Shown here in pieces: positions 32,706-45,174 of a stretch of 47,297 nucleotides of DNA; position 1 is the first letter of the stretch, and each line of letters begins with the position of its first letter. The notes beneath the pieces were generated by a model. The model searched no databases. It was not told the origin of the DNA and saw nothing but the letters and a program-made list of their open reading frames with translations. The translations under genes and the position numbers were made by a program. This DNA is from Cladosporium sp. IMV 00045 (lineage: Eukaryota > Ascomycota > Dothideomycetes > Cladosporiales > Cladosporiaceae), in the NCBI GenBank assembly GCA_001931905.2, contig MSJI02000726.1, positions 1-47,297 of the forward strand, written 5' to 3'.

Positions 32706-34966
32706 ATGAACTCGGATGGAGCTGGTAATGTAAGTTCAGCCATTGCAATCTATATCGCGTGGATGTGCGAGCCTTGCTCACCCTAATGTGAAGCGAAACC
32801 TTGGGCACAGCATCAATCAAGCCCTACAGCTTCCGGGTGGGAAGAAGGTCAAGGCATACGTGCTCATGGCTCTGCATGACGATGATCACGTCTCTACTCA
32901 CACGACCAACCATGTGCAACAATGCACTGATCAGTTGTTCACAAGCGATGCGGAAGATCTGCTTCGTCTTGCCCATCGGAAGTCAATCATGGGAGCGAAG
33001 CTTGAGCAGAATGGCCAAGGTACGCGTCAATGATTTGGTTGCATCATTGGAGACCACTGACAGACCTGTTTAGATCACGATCTTCTCTTCCCTGCAAGCT
33101 TTGGAGGATCTTCTTCGCAAAGTAATCGCCGTGACTATCGTCTCAACTCGACCATCCACGCGAATCCCAAATCAAACGGAAAGTCCACGCCCAACTCGCC
33201 CAACAAACACAGCTTTGTCGATCAACAACGAAGGAAATCAGACAACACCGAAATGGCGGACGAGACAGAAGTTGTGGACGGACCGTCAGATCGATCCTTA
33301 GCCGACAGGCCTCAGGTAGACCTGCAAAGCCTGCTCGTCAGCGATGGACCGAGAGTCAAGGAGTTCCTTGCGAGAAAGCTTCGGGGCATGCAGCAAGTGG
33401 CAGTCAAACGCATCGCCAAAGCCTGGATCAAGGGGATTTGCCCGAAAAAGCAAGCCATCTTTCCATACTTCAAGAAGAAGCGTGAGCGCGAAGGTCTGGA
33501 TCCTTCCACGGGCGATGTTCCGGGTTGGTGGCCTTCTCTCAGCGTGTGTCGCTTTGTTGAACCAGATCACATTATGCGTGACGGTGAGTTTCCCCCTTCT
33601 GCTGAAAATGGTACGATGAACTGACGGTCTCAGAACGAATCAAGCTTTGTCTTCACCTCCTCCGTTTGAGGCCCGATCCCGCTCAGCTGAAAGAATGGAA
33701 TAAAGGCTCCGTCGAGCCTCACCAGACCCATGCCAACAATGGTTGGACCGCGTTTCTCATGGAACTCGCACCGCCTTCGATATTTGACGATTTGAGAGAG
33801 CCGGACGACAAGACCGAGCAACGACAGAAGCTTCTTGCTCAGATATATGAGCTTGCTGGCCGGGAGGAGGATTACGAGAGAGGAGATATTGGTTCGTGCC
33901 CGAAGAGCTGCAAGGGAGAGATATCCGACCTGCTAACCATTACTCAGATGCCAGCGACCGATATTGGTATGCAGTGGAGAAGAAGGACGATAAGCCTCAC
34001 CACAAGAAGAAGACACGCCGGAGCTCAGAGCTGTCGAATGATGGATCCGATACCGAGTCCACAGCTGACAGCGCACGGCTTATGAAGAAGATCAAGAAGG
34101 CATCCGAGACTACCACGCCCGCGAAATCCCCGGTCGTTGCACACTTCGGAGACGCCGAAGTTGATTATCACATGCAAGACTGCAAGCCGTTCGTTTCTGA
34201 CAGCATTCCTAATTCGATTGCACCTGTCGACGGCAACTACACGACCAGTGCAGTACAGAACAGTTGGGAGAATTACCAATTCAACAGCGATTCGAAGAAT
34301 CCCAACCTCCTTCGATCTTTGCAAGAGAACAATCATGTCACGTCAAGCGCGCCAAACGTACCACAACCCTATACAGTGCAATCACCGTGGGTTGAGCGAT
34401 CATCTCCGGCCTCCTTCAGCACATCTGCCGTCAGCTCTGGACCCCGGTCCGTAACCGACGTCTTCGCCATCGATCGTCCTGATCAGCAATTCCCACAGAC
34501 TTCACTCGGACACGCAGACGCACACGGACTTCCAGGATGCCCGCCATATGTGGCGGGTCAGTTTTCCCAGCCGCAGTTTGACGCTTTGCAGGGTAGCACG
34601 TCCTACGCGCCCGTAGACTTGACAAACTCGCCCCACAGCCAGCCACAGGCAGGAGTGCAGCAGCCTTTCAACCCAGCTCTCTACCAAATTCAGGCGAGCA
34701 ATGCTCCACCGCAAGTGTTTGCGCCTGACGCAAGCATGCAAGCTCGGGTGACGACGGATCCATCTTTCAGGCCATGCGTTCCCGGCCAGGGGAATCAAGC
34801 GCCCTTCCCTGTGAATCCGACGGACTTTTACGGGCATTCTGAAGCTGCCCAGATGGCTTTCGCTTATCCTGAGTTCAGGCAAGGAGGCGAATTCCAAGCA
34901 CCCGCACGCGTTGATCGTGGTTTCACCGGGCACGCTTCTGGCGTTGGTGGTGGAGCTTTCACCTAA
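32706..34966 (+). CDS. DUF2841-type conserved fungal protein
   Basis: Five exons are proposed: 32706-32729, 32794-33019, 33074-33583, 33634-33891 and 33948-34966, giving 678 residues. An in-frame ATG at 32610 would add 32 residues. An obvious but probably internal start is ATG 33253; the frame runs open through it from exon 2 (KKVKAYVLMALHDDDH, LFTSDAEDLLRLAHRKS), and the 33020-33073 intron joins the two in phase. The conserved core is PGWWP...VEPDHIMRDERIKLCLHLLRL, typical of the fungal DUF2841 family, with a basic stretch AVKRIAKAWIKGICPKK before it and KKKTRRSSEL (possible NLS) after it. The last ~300 residues are Gln/Pro/Ser/Asn-rich and disordered. The family has no firmly established function; a nuclear regulatory role is only a guess. 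The exon 1/2 boundary is the weakest part of the model. Confidence 0.75.
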
Positions 34967-36126
34967 GTGCTTTCCCTTGGAAAGAACTCGAGTTTCGGCA
35001 ACAAATCATGACAACGATGAGTACATCGCGCCAACCGGCGCTTTCTCGACGATCTCATCCGATGACAAAACAACAAATAGCATCAAACACCACAGTGTTA
35101 TTCCCATTCATGCTTCTCCCTCAAGCGTTCCAAGCGTTCCAAGCGGGTTTCCGACGTCCCCTTTCCTCGAAAAAAGCAACAAAACCACCTGCTTGGGACC
35201 GCGACATCTTTTTTTGCGAAGCGTTCTTTGCCTTTCTTTTCTGTTCGGATGACTGGCATTTACCTTTCCATGTATCATTTGTGCAATGACCTGCTCGCTT
35301 GCTTTCAACCATGACGACGACTACGACGATGGTGTTGCATTTTTCGGCTTTGTTTTGTCTCTTTTTTTTTCTTTTGTCTCGATACGACTGGTATGATTTA
35401 CGATGATATGAGATTGGGATGCAATTTTCCGGCTTTTTGTCCGTTCGTTGATGAATAGATCGGGGTGGACAAAAGGAGGGTAAATTCTACGGCTTTGGAT
35501 ATTGAGGTAGTTTTCGATGGACGATGGAGAGATGGATGGATTGGTGGAGGGAGATTTCGGTACGTTGTAGGTAGATAATGTTGGGTTGGGTAATGACAGT
35601 CGAAGGCTCTTTGATGAAAAAGAAAAAAGTTGCCTTTAAGATTGTGGTAAGCTGTTTGATGAGTGCCTTATGCGTGTTTAAGCTACATGCAGGTACCTGT
35701 TCAGCAGTGAAGCTATTGGTGTTTTTACGTAGTTACGTGAGGGATGATCGTATGCTGTTGGATGGGCTTCTTGAGGCTGCGCGAGACTTCATTTTTGGGC
35801 TTTTATTGTTTATGACTTTTGCAATACAACCGACATTGACTTCGCCTATCCAGTAATAACTTTTTGAGATTGATCTGGTGTGAATGATGCTTGCAGCGGT
35901 TGATCAGTTCATGGTTTGTCCTCAGGGCTTCCAAGCCGCTCTTCAGTCCGCATGACGATGGCCGGGCCGTTTTCGGCTTCTGACCTTCTTTGGGGAACTT
36001 GTTGCTGCGAGTCGTGAATTCAAGCGCGTTACAACGCCTCGACTTTGACCACACCAGGCGTCGACAAACCTATCCTCCGAGTGCAACACATGACGGCTGG
36101 CATCGCTACAAGCCGAGGCGACGACC
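34967..36126. other. Intergenic region before SAC3
   Basis: T-rich, low-complexity sequence with several short poly-T or poly-A runs (for example around 35205-35215 and 35362-35378). No gene supported. It should contain the 3' UTR of the DUF2841-type gene and the SAC3 promoter. Confidence 0.5.
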
Positions 36127-39100
36127 ATGCTGCCTTCGTTTGGAACAGCAGGCCGTGGCCGCGGCCGCGGTAGAGGATCAAACAACATCACCGCCCGAGG
36201 AGCTTCGAACAACACGCGCGGCCGAGGCTTCAGCAACGCAGGCCCGCGAGGCGGCCACTCGAATGCGACCGCGACATTTGGACAAGCGAATCGAGGGAAC
36301 ACATTTGGCGCGGCTCGTGGAGGAAGCGGCACACCTCGTGCAAATGGCTTCACCAGACCATCGACTCGCGGCGCGCGCGGCGCATCCTCGCCCATGGCGC
36401 AAACCCAAGGCAGCTGGCAGCAGCGATTCGACAAGGTGCGTTCTCCACCAAAATTCATTGACTGACGGAGTGCAATTTAGTGACTTCGTCCCTTTTCTTT
36501 TCAATCTAGCTCGAAGTCAACCGGAAACGCGAGCGCGCCGATGCAATTGCCAAAGGAATCATCGCCGACCCAGACAAACCACGGGCGCTTTCGCAGGCCC
36601 TGACACCTACTGCGACATGTACGGATATGTGCCCGGAGTTTGAGAGGGTGCAGAGAGTTACACAGAATGATGTTTGGCTTGAAGAGAAGGTAGGTACATT
36701 TCGGACATTTTGGGAAAAGACAATGGATTTTCATTGACGGTCGAATAGAATATGAGCCAACCTGGCGTCAGCGCGAAAGATGCTTCTCCGGACGAGACAA
36801 AGATGGTGAAGAAGTTCAGGCGAGCAGCTGCTGGAATCGAGGAACAGTTGCCTTCGGACCTGCGAAAACCACATGTCTTGAGCCAAACTTGCGACTATCT
36901 TTTCAACGAAGTTGTTGGGAATGCGCCAGAGCTGGGAAGAGTACATCATTTTGTCTGGGACCGGACGAGGGCTATCAGAAACGACTTCACGATTCTACAA
37001 GTTTCGAGCCCGGAAGACCTCACTTGCGCCGTGGACTGTCTGGAGCGGATCGCACGTTTCCACATTTTGTCGCTGCATCAAATGGCTGGCGTCAAAGAGA
37101 AGGACTTCCAGTATGACTGGCAGCAGGACAGGGAGCAGCTCGACCGGACATTGGTATCTCTGATGCAGTACTACGACGACAGCAGGAGCAAGATCCCCTT
37201 GCCAAACGAGCCCGAATTCCGCGCCTATCTCATTGTATTCCAGCTGCAGGATCCGGATTTGGAAGATCGCGTTCAGAGCTGGCCGCAGGATTTGGTGCAG
37301 CACCCACGCATCCGGAAGGCTTTGAAGTTGTACGCTGCTGCGGGCACAACGTCGAGCTTACAAGGTCCCCTCCGACCACCTGCAACCTTACCTATCGCCC
37401 AACAGAACTGGCAGCGTTTCTGGAACCTTGTTGCATCGAACCGAACATCATACTTGACGGCCTGCGTTGCTGAGATCAACTTCAATCTCGTTCGACGCAT
37501 GGCACTCCAGTCGCTTACGAAATCAGTCAATCAGAGGGCTACTGCCGACTTTACTACCGAAGAGCTTTGCGAGATTCTGGCATTCGACGATGGTTACGAG
37601 GTCGAGGCTTATCTGGAGTCTTACAACGTCACCTTCGAGGATAGAGAGGAGGGACGCTTCGCAGACATCTCTGCGCTGAAATCTCGTCATGTCTTGCCAG
37701 AGCCCAGTCCTGCGCCGCCGAAGCAGTACAAGAGCGAGATGGTGGAGGTCAAGAGGTTTGGGAGAACACTGCCAGCAGTGATCAGTGGATTTTCATTCAA
37801 AGAAGCTCTAGTGAATGGAATGGTGAACGAGGAGGAGATTATGTTCAACGACGAAAGCATGGAGGATGGAATGGCTGAAATAAACGACGGTGGCAACATG
37901 CAGGAAGATGGAGAACCCGTTAATGACGGCGAATCACTTTTCATGCCCGACACTGCGGCCAAACCAAAGACGCAAGCCGCTCAGACAGGATTCGACTTCG
38001 ACCAGCCGACTAGTTCGATATTCGGGCAGGCCCCGGAACAGTCGCAAAAGAGTCCTTTCGCATTCGGCAAGCCTTCTACCGGAACGTTTGGAGCTGCATC
38101 GGGTGGAAATCAAGGCATTTTTGCAGCAGCCAAACCGGAGACCAATGCTGAAGAGAAGCCGAAATCATTCAACTTCCTGGGCGGTGGCTCCAACGCAGCG
38201 AGTGCGACTCCGGCTTTCAATCCTACCGCGAGTACTGCGTCGAATGGCTTCTCGGGTTTCAACAAGCCAGCGAGTCCCGCTCCTGTGCCGTCTGCATTTG
38301 GCGGTCCCAGCTTTGGCGATGCTGCTAAGAAAGAACCATCTACTTCGCTTTTTAGTGGGTTCAAGGCAGCTTCGAAAGATGATGACACGAGCAAAGCGGC
38401 GCCGTCGAGCTCGCCTTTTGGTGGCTTCCAGCCGCCCTCGAAGGATAACAATACGACCCAGCCTGAGCCATCGACCTCGCCATTCGGCGGCTTCCAATTT
38501 ACGAAGGACAGCAGTAACATAAGCAAGGCCGAGCAAGCTGCGCCGAGCTCGTTATTCAACCAGCCTGCGAAGGTCTCTGGGTCACCCAAGCCTTTCATTG
38601 AGGAAGGCGACGAAACTTCGCCGAGCAGCTCACCTCAGTCGAGTAGTGATCCTCCACACAGCACGCCCTTCACTCCCCCGAGCGAGAAGCCGGCGCTGCC
38701 TTCATACTCATTTGCGAAACCCTCGGGTAATGAAACTCAGGCACCGAGCGCTCCGTTTGCGTCATTTGGGAAGCCTGCGGAAGGAGCGAAGCAGCAAAGC
38801 GCAGCGCCAAGCTCTTCACCGGAGAAAACAGCAACTACAACTTCACTTCCGCCCTCTCAAGCCGACTTTGCCCCGCCACTGAAACCCGCCACCACACCAT
38901 CATTCAGCTTTACCAGCGGCAAAGACTCGACAGCATCAGCACGCAGAGGCTCTGCATCCGATAATCTCAATAGACCTGCGCACCCCAGTCCCCTCGCTCA
39001 ATCGTTCACTGCAGGTGTTGACACCACCGACAATGCGACAGCAGACCAACCACCACCACCTTTAAACCCGGTCTTCAAACAGCCACCTGCACCCGCACAG

Positions 39101-41380
39101 GCACGTGCACCAGCTGCGCTTGATAAACAAAGTGCGCTCCCTCAAAGCAAGCCGGCAGAGCATCAGAAACCCGAGCCGAAGCCTGAGCCTAAGCTTGACT
39201 TTGCAACCATCATCAGTGACATTGCACGCGACGTCACCCTTTACCCTCACACAGGTCTACTTGATCAGTACATCGAGTTCTACATCACTAAAGTCGTTAC
39301 CGACGTTCAGGAGCAACTTCACTTTGAACGCGTCAACGCTCAAGCGGACGAGTACCGCGTAAGTGTGCTATCGCATCGCTACGGAAAATTTTGGAGAGAC
39401 CTGTGCCGGCGCAAACGATTGGCTCGGCAAGGCAAGGAGCGACGAAGGAGGACACAGCAGAGGTTATTGGAGAGCAGGAGTCAGGCTTCAGAGACTGCGA
39501 GTGTCGCAGAATCCGTCTCAGTCTTGGGAAGACGCCAGGCTGGAGTTTCTACGGGACCCATACTAAGCAGACAAGAAGAGGTGGACAAAATGTTCCAGCA
39601 GTCTTTGAGCAATGGCAGGTGGTCAAGGATGGCGAGGCAGGAGGAGCAGGCCAAGGGAGGAAGCAAACGACCGACCTCTTCGCACAGCATAGACAGCCTG
39701 ACCGGCTCGCGCGAAGCTGGACACAAGCGGCTCAAAAGCACGAGTCACGTCGATGATAGTGGACGGGTGGCTAAACCTGCGCCTACGAGCCATCCGAGCA
39801 ACGGCGCTCTCAAGCGATCCTCATTCAGAGAGTCCCTACCCGACAATCCCCCTGTGGCATCGACTACCAAGTCGAACTACTTCCGTCTCAAAGCGCTCGG
39901 CAAAGCCCACATGTACGATCTCGCACCGACCTACCCTCGGAAGCGCCCTCATGCTGAGGTTGCAGCTTCTCCGGCACCGAGCTCGCAATTCAAGGCGTCT
40001 AGGACTTCGCCTCAACAAACATCACCTGGAGCTACGCCCACTGGTTTCCACTCACGTCAACCGTCGACCTCGAGTGTGAGATCACGCAAGACAACAGAGG
40101 AGGACGATGCTCTGTTCGCACGCGCAAGAGCTGCTAGGGAAGCGCTGAGAGATGGCGGAGGGCTTTTCCAACAAGATGCAGAAGCTGCTGATCCTCTGCG
40201 CCTTAGCACAGGATCTCAGGCCATCTACGAGTCGCCTTCGCTCGAGCGTGCACGGCAAGAAGCTAGGCTGCGCGCTTCTCAATCAGGCACAGACTTTGGC
40301 TTATCTCGCCGTTCTGACGTACCAGCTTATCGTCTGCGAGAGAGCAAATTCGTCCCGCGCGAGCACTACGGCAAAGCGATAGATCGCGCAAGAGAGATGC
40401 GCAGCTCTCGTTCTGGAAACAACAGCAGACCGGAATCAAGGATCGACATGCAGACCCCTACCAAGCCGGCGGAGAACACCGCGAGCCGCACGGCACAGTC
40501 TACTTTCATGGACCCATCTCCCTTTGCGAGCGCCAACAGCACTACTAGCATGTTCACGAGCCAATCACAGTCTCACTGGTCAACAGCTGCGCCATCACAT
40601 ATCCCGTCGAATGACACGGCTTTCGGTAATGGTGCCATTGACTCCAGCAACCTGCTGCCGAATACCTTTGGCGCGGGCAATGCGCATGCACGGTCTTCTG
40701 GGTTCGTCAACCACACTTTCCAACCCTCCCCGATTACTGGATTCGAGAACCACACTTTCCAGCCGTCGCAGCAGCTGCCAGATTCGCAGGTCTTCTCTAA
40801 CCAGGTACCTGCCACGTCGACGACTACCTCTTACCGGACAGGCTTCTCCAGAAACCCGACCGTTGAAGGCACTACATCGGCGAATGCCGGCGTAGCGAAC
40901 TTGGGAGAGAGCGACGACGAAATCCAGATTACAAATGTCACTACGCCTTACTTGAACGGCACCAGCGCAGGCAACACTACTTCGGGCCAAGAGTCCGGAC
41001 AGATCAACGAAGATGACGGAGAGGAGGATGATCCGCAGGAGCTACATGGTCATGCGAACCCGTATTCCGCGCTCGCCAATGGATCCGATGAAGACGAAGA
41101 TGAGGAGGCCTTGGGTGAAACCGATGACGACGAAGATACTGGTCGCGTTAGTCGCTACTCGGGTGCTCATGCGACAGGAGAGTACGATGATGGGGACGAT
41201 GAGATTGAAGATGACGAAGACGAGGAGATGGACTCCGATGAAGACGAGGAGGATTTCGATGAAGATGAGGAGGAAGACGACGGAGACCAATTCCATGATC
41301 CAAACATCGTGGGCACCCAGCAACAGAAACCCAACCCTGCGTTCGCTACCACGGATGAGGTCATCGAGTTGAGCGATTGA
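36127..41380 (+). CDS. SAC3: SAC3/GANP-family mRNA export factor (TREX-2 scaffold)
   Basis: Scaffold of the TREX-2 complex, which couples transcription to mRNA export at the nuclear pore (family knowledge). Exons 36127-36435, 36510-36689 and 36749-41380, all phase 0, give 1706 residues, longer than yeast Sac3 (1301). Residues 1-103 are an RG/Asn/Gly-rich tail. The signature TCTDMCPEFER is at 139-149, and VWDRTRAIRNDF and FHILSLHQM follow in the SAC3/GANP helical domain (to ~470). Residues ~560-870 are Ser/Pro-rich with many FG-type motifs (PFGGF, SLFSGF, FAFGKP), probably binding export receptors. A charged helical block with a KRLARQGKERRRR stretch starts near 980 and may hold the Cdc31/Sus1-binding helix. 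The last ~100 residues are an Asp/Glu-rich tail. The domain assignment is firm; partner sites are inferred. Confidence 0.93.
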
Positions 41381-41956
41381 AGCTCACAGGCTGCACTTGT
41401 TTTGAAGCATTGCATTGGGGCGGAGCGTGTACGACTAGCGAGGAGGACGTCCGGGAAAGACGAGTCAGGCTACTTCCCGAGTGCTTTTGCCAGAGCGTGA
41501 TTGATAGTACGAGACAATCATCAATGGTTTCCAGACACAAAAATAATCGCAAGTACTGTCAAGTGAGGTATACATCAACTGCGCTTCGCAAAAACGCCGA
41601 CCTCGGAGGTGAGAATTTGCATTCGCCAGAAAAGTTGGAAACATAATCAGCACCAATGTGTGCAGTAGTGAATCCTCTAAGGCAAACCATTAAAAAGTCA
41701 CAATGGCATTATTCTCGTCGATCATTGAATGTTCAACCGCATTGGCCAGTGCATTCTCAGACGGCGAAACCACGGTAAGGTGCGGGACGATTCGCATTAT
41801 TGCGGGCGACGGAGGAAGGTGCGGGGCGGGCGTTAGTGACTCGAAATCGCCGTCACGTATAAAATGTTGAGGGGCATTGGGTGAACTCTCCTTTCTTACA
41901 CAAGATGGCGACTCACGCAGCAACCAAGTCAAGACAGCGAAAGCAACACCACCAAA
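41381..41956. other. Intergenic region between SAC3 and adenylosuccinate synthetase
   Basis: 576 bases with no supported gene on either strand. Contains the SAC3 3' end and the promoter and leader of the downstream gene. No distinct motif stands out. Confidence 0.5.
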
Positions 41957-43278
41957 ATGGCCACCATTGTCCTCGGAGCGCAGTGGGGTGATGAAGGAAA
42001 GGGCAAGATTGTCGACGTCCTGTCCGAAGGCGTGCAGCTCTGCTGCAGAGCCCAGGGCGGTCACAATGCTGGCCACACCATCGTGAAGAACGGCACCACT
42101 TTCGACGTTCACATCCTGCGTGAGTACTTTCGATTCTATGCGATGGCTGAGAACTGGTGTGCTGACTGACTTGCACAGCTTCCGGCGTCCTCACTGACGG
42201 CTGCGTCAGCCTTATCGGCTCCGGCTGCGTCGTTCACGTGCCCAACCTTTTCAAGGAGATGGAGACTCTGGAGAAGCACGGCATCACCACCAAGGACCGT
42301 GTCCTCGTCAGCGACCGCTGCCACGTGGACTTGGACCTGCACAGCAAGGTGGACGGCCTCGAGGAGGTCGAGCTGGGCAACGCGAACATTGGCACAACCG
42401 GCAAGGGCATTGGCCCCACCTACTCCACCAAGGCTGCCCGCAGCGGCATCCGCATCTCCGACGTCTTCAACAAGGAGCGCTTTGACGAGAAGCTGAGGCA
42501 GCTCGCCCAGGCTTACAAGAAGCGCTACGGCGACCTGCTCGTGTACGACGCCGAGGAGGAGATCAAGCGCTTCGACGAGTACCGCGAGCGCCTCCAGCCC
42601 TACGTGGTCGACCAGGTCCCTCTCATCGAGAGTGCGGTCAAGGGTGATGTGCGCATGCTTGTCGAGGGTGCCAATGCCCTTATGCTGGACATCGACAACG
42701 GCACTTACCCCTTCGTCACCTCCTCCAACACCGGTCTCGGCGGCATCTTCACCGGCCTGCACCTCAACCCGCGCAAGGTCAAGGAGACCATCGGCGTCGT
42801 CAAAGCCTACACCACACGCGTCGGCTCCGGTCCTTTCCCCAGTGAACAGCTGAACGAGTTCGGCGAGAAGATGCAGCAAGTCGGCCGCGAGTTCGGCGTG
42901 ACCACCGGCCGCAAGCGCCGCTGCGGCTGGCTCGACCTGGTGCTGGTCAAGTACTCGAACTCGATCAATTGGTACGACTCGATCAACCTGACGAAGCTGG
43001 ACGTGCTGGACGACTTCGACGAAATCCAGGTCGCGACGTCTTACGAGTACCAGGGCAAGGAGATGACCAGCTTCCCCGCCGACCTGAGCGTGCTCGACAA
43101 CATGACCGTCAAGTACACCACGCTGCCCGGCTGGAAGTCCAACACCATGGGCCTGACAAAGTGGGAGCAGCTGCCGGAGAACGCGCGCAAGTACGTCGAG
43201 TACATCGAGAAGTTCGCCGACGTCTACATCAAGTACATCGGTACCGGCCCCGGTCAGGAGAGCATGATTGTGCGGTAA
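41957..43278 (+). CDS. ADE12: Adenylosuccinate synthetase
   Basis: Cytosolic PurA enzyme: IMP + aspartate + GTP to adenylosuccinate, the first step from IMP to AMP. Exons 41957-42119 and 42179-43278, across a 59-nt intron, give 420 residues (usual ~430). The N-terminal GTP/IMP loop is [11 protein letters not shown] (7-17), then GGHNAGHT (~40-47) with the catalytic His. [12 protein letters not shown] (~125) lines the IMP site, [20 protein letters not shown] is in the middle, and [11 protein letters not shown] is near 300. The start ATG is directly at the conserved [14 protein letters not shown], so no upstream exon is needed. Strong C-ending codon bias fits high expression. The antisense frames over it are shadows. 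Confidence 0.97.
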
Positions 43279-43800
43279 AGGTAGGGAAGATTGAGGGGAA
43301 CGGGATCTTTCTCTCAGGCAGGTATGGTGTTGATACGGGGGTCAACCTTTTGATTTCCACCTTCCTTTTTAAGTATTGGCAATGAGCAATGAGATGAAAT
43401 GTTTGAAAGGAAACAGATAGACAGGGCAGAAAATGGAAAGCAAAAATGAAAAGCTTCAGTAGCTATGAGAAATTGGACTCGAAAACTAAAATCCATTCAT
43501 CAATACCTTACCTTTCTTTGTTAGACTTCCTCGCCCTTGTCCGTTCTGTGCAGCGGTGTCTTTCCCCGTGGCACGGTGTCTTGTCAAGGCAAAGCATGAC
43601 AAAGCGAACCAAGTACGCATCTCGTTTTCTAGTAACTCGTCTAGCAATAATGCGCTCGTGGTCATCCCCCGCTCTGCATGACTGTCTACCATAGGGCGTA
43701 CCGGCTAGGTGCAGGGTGGGACACGCCATATATCACGTTCGATGTTTTTTGACAGCTCGGTCGTGCTGGCGACGTGGGACCTTTGTGAGATGTCGCCGTT

Positions 43801-43992
43801 CGGGTGCAACTGACATGTCAAAGTCGATGCCGCCCGAAGAGAAGTGCCGCTCGTCCTACAGGGCCTCTGGAAGGAGTTGATTGATTACCTATGAAATGTT
43901 ATGCTCGGGTGGAACTGACCATTGACTGGCCAAAGTCGATGTCACCCGAACCAGTGCCGGCGACTGGAGCAAGGTTGGTTTCTGGAAGGAGA
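43801..43992 (+). repeat. Imperfect direct repeat, two units of ~80 bp
   Basis: Unit 1 (43801-43876) and unit 2 (43906-43992) share, in the same order, CGGGTG-AACTGAC, CAAAGTCGATG, CCCGAA, AGTGCCG and TCTGGAAGGAG, with small insertions between these blocks. The blocks are near-identical while the spacers differ, which suggests an old tandem duplication of a regulatory segment. Confidence 0.6.
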
Positions 43993-44796
43993 AAGGAGAA
44001 GATGGACCCGGGCAGTTGGGTGGCAGGTTGGGGGTGAATCACTTGGATGTGTGAAGGTGAGACAATTAACAGGTGCGGATGGCTGGGCGACGGTGTTTCT
44101 GTCTACACGCCTGGCCATCTGTCTATCTACCTTAAGGTGTATTCAGTTGGTGAGACTCCGGGTGGCGAGTATCGTCAACATAAGCCACGCTCCTACGCTA
44201 CCTCAGAGCGGAAGGTGGAATGTGATTATTCCCCCCCAAAGATTGCGCGGTGTCTATATGCGGATTCGTGAGTCAGTCTTCCATGGAGTTCCTTGCGGCT
44301 GGGGAATTGATGCTGATAGGGCTAATCTTCAGGACGTTCGTACGCTTGCCCTTGCGATATTGTTCATTAGGGCTGGGGGTATAACTACGATCACCGTGAT
44401 GACCTTCCAGTGCGGGCGTGTGCAGAGGCAGGGCCACGGCACAAACAAACGTGCATTGCATGCGGTTGTGTGATGATCTAGGGCGCGTGCTGAGAGACAT
44501 CGCGATATGACTGAAGCAAACTTTCATGGATATGTGGAGTAACGATTAATGATGATTGATGATGACTACTAGCATTCTAGGGAGTATTATGAGGTACTGT
44601 GCTGATGATGTACGTTTTTGACGGTTGCCCTTGCCTGTTGCAATTGAGGGAAGGATTGTTGAGAACATCAATACCTAATAAATTCATTGATCAATCAAGC
44701 AGAAAAAGAAGAGAAGGGCTCACCCAGAGACAGTAACAACGACGATTCGCTTCGCATCGTGTCTACGGCACGTCATCCGTTGTTTAGACTCAGCTT

Positions 44797-44960
44797 CTGT
44801 TCTCTCTCTCTCGCCTCGCTCTCGCTTGCCCGTGCTGCTCGGGAAGACATCTGCTAGCCCTACCTGGAGGTACCACTCTATTCTTCTTTACTTCACCTTG
44901 CTACCACACACTCACACACACACTCTCTCTCACTTCTCTCTTGCGTCCCTCTCTTTACCT
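44797..44960 (+). repeat. CT/CA-rich low-complexity tract in the ABCC gene leader
   Basis: Runs of TCTCTCTC (near 44799-44812) and of CACACACA followed by CTCTCTCT (near 44905-44935) lie 220-380 bp upstream of the start codon. Pyrimidine-rich tracts of this kind are common around transcription starts of expressed filamentous-fungal genes; the number of CA and CT units is likely to vary between strains. Confidence 0.6.
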
Positions 44961-45174
44961 CCTCCGGCTGTACAGTAAACTCTCCCCAACTCCCACCCAT
45001 CTAATTAATACGCGCTCGTTGCGCCCTCGACTCCCACGGCTCTTTCGCCCGAAGAGGATGTACCGATAAACCCCACTGTACGACTTGTGGCTACTGGACT
45101 CGGCCGACGATCACTTCGCTGGGGAACTGCATCATCCATTGCGCCGCAGCGCTTCTACTCACGCCACCGCCGCC

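Larger units (their letters stand above)
43279..45174. other. 1.9-kb intergenic region before the second ABCC gene
   Basis: No gene supported. It holds an imperfect direct repeat (43801-43992) and a pyrimidine-rich leader with CT and CA runs (44797-44960), each listed separately. Remaining frames are short and featureless. Confidence 0.5.

Noticed and set aside
41042..41323. Apparent hydrophobic membrane protein on the minus strand
   Set aside because: It is the complement of the Asp/Glu-rich tail of SAC3, which always reads as Ile/Phe/Val.
42136..42879. 247-codon antisense frame over adenylosuccinate synthetase
   Set aside because: Codon-bias shadow of a highly expressed gene.
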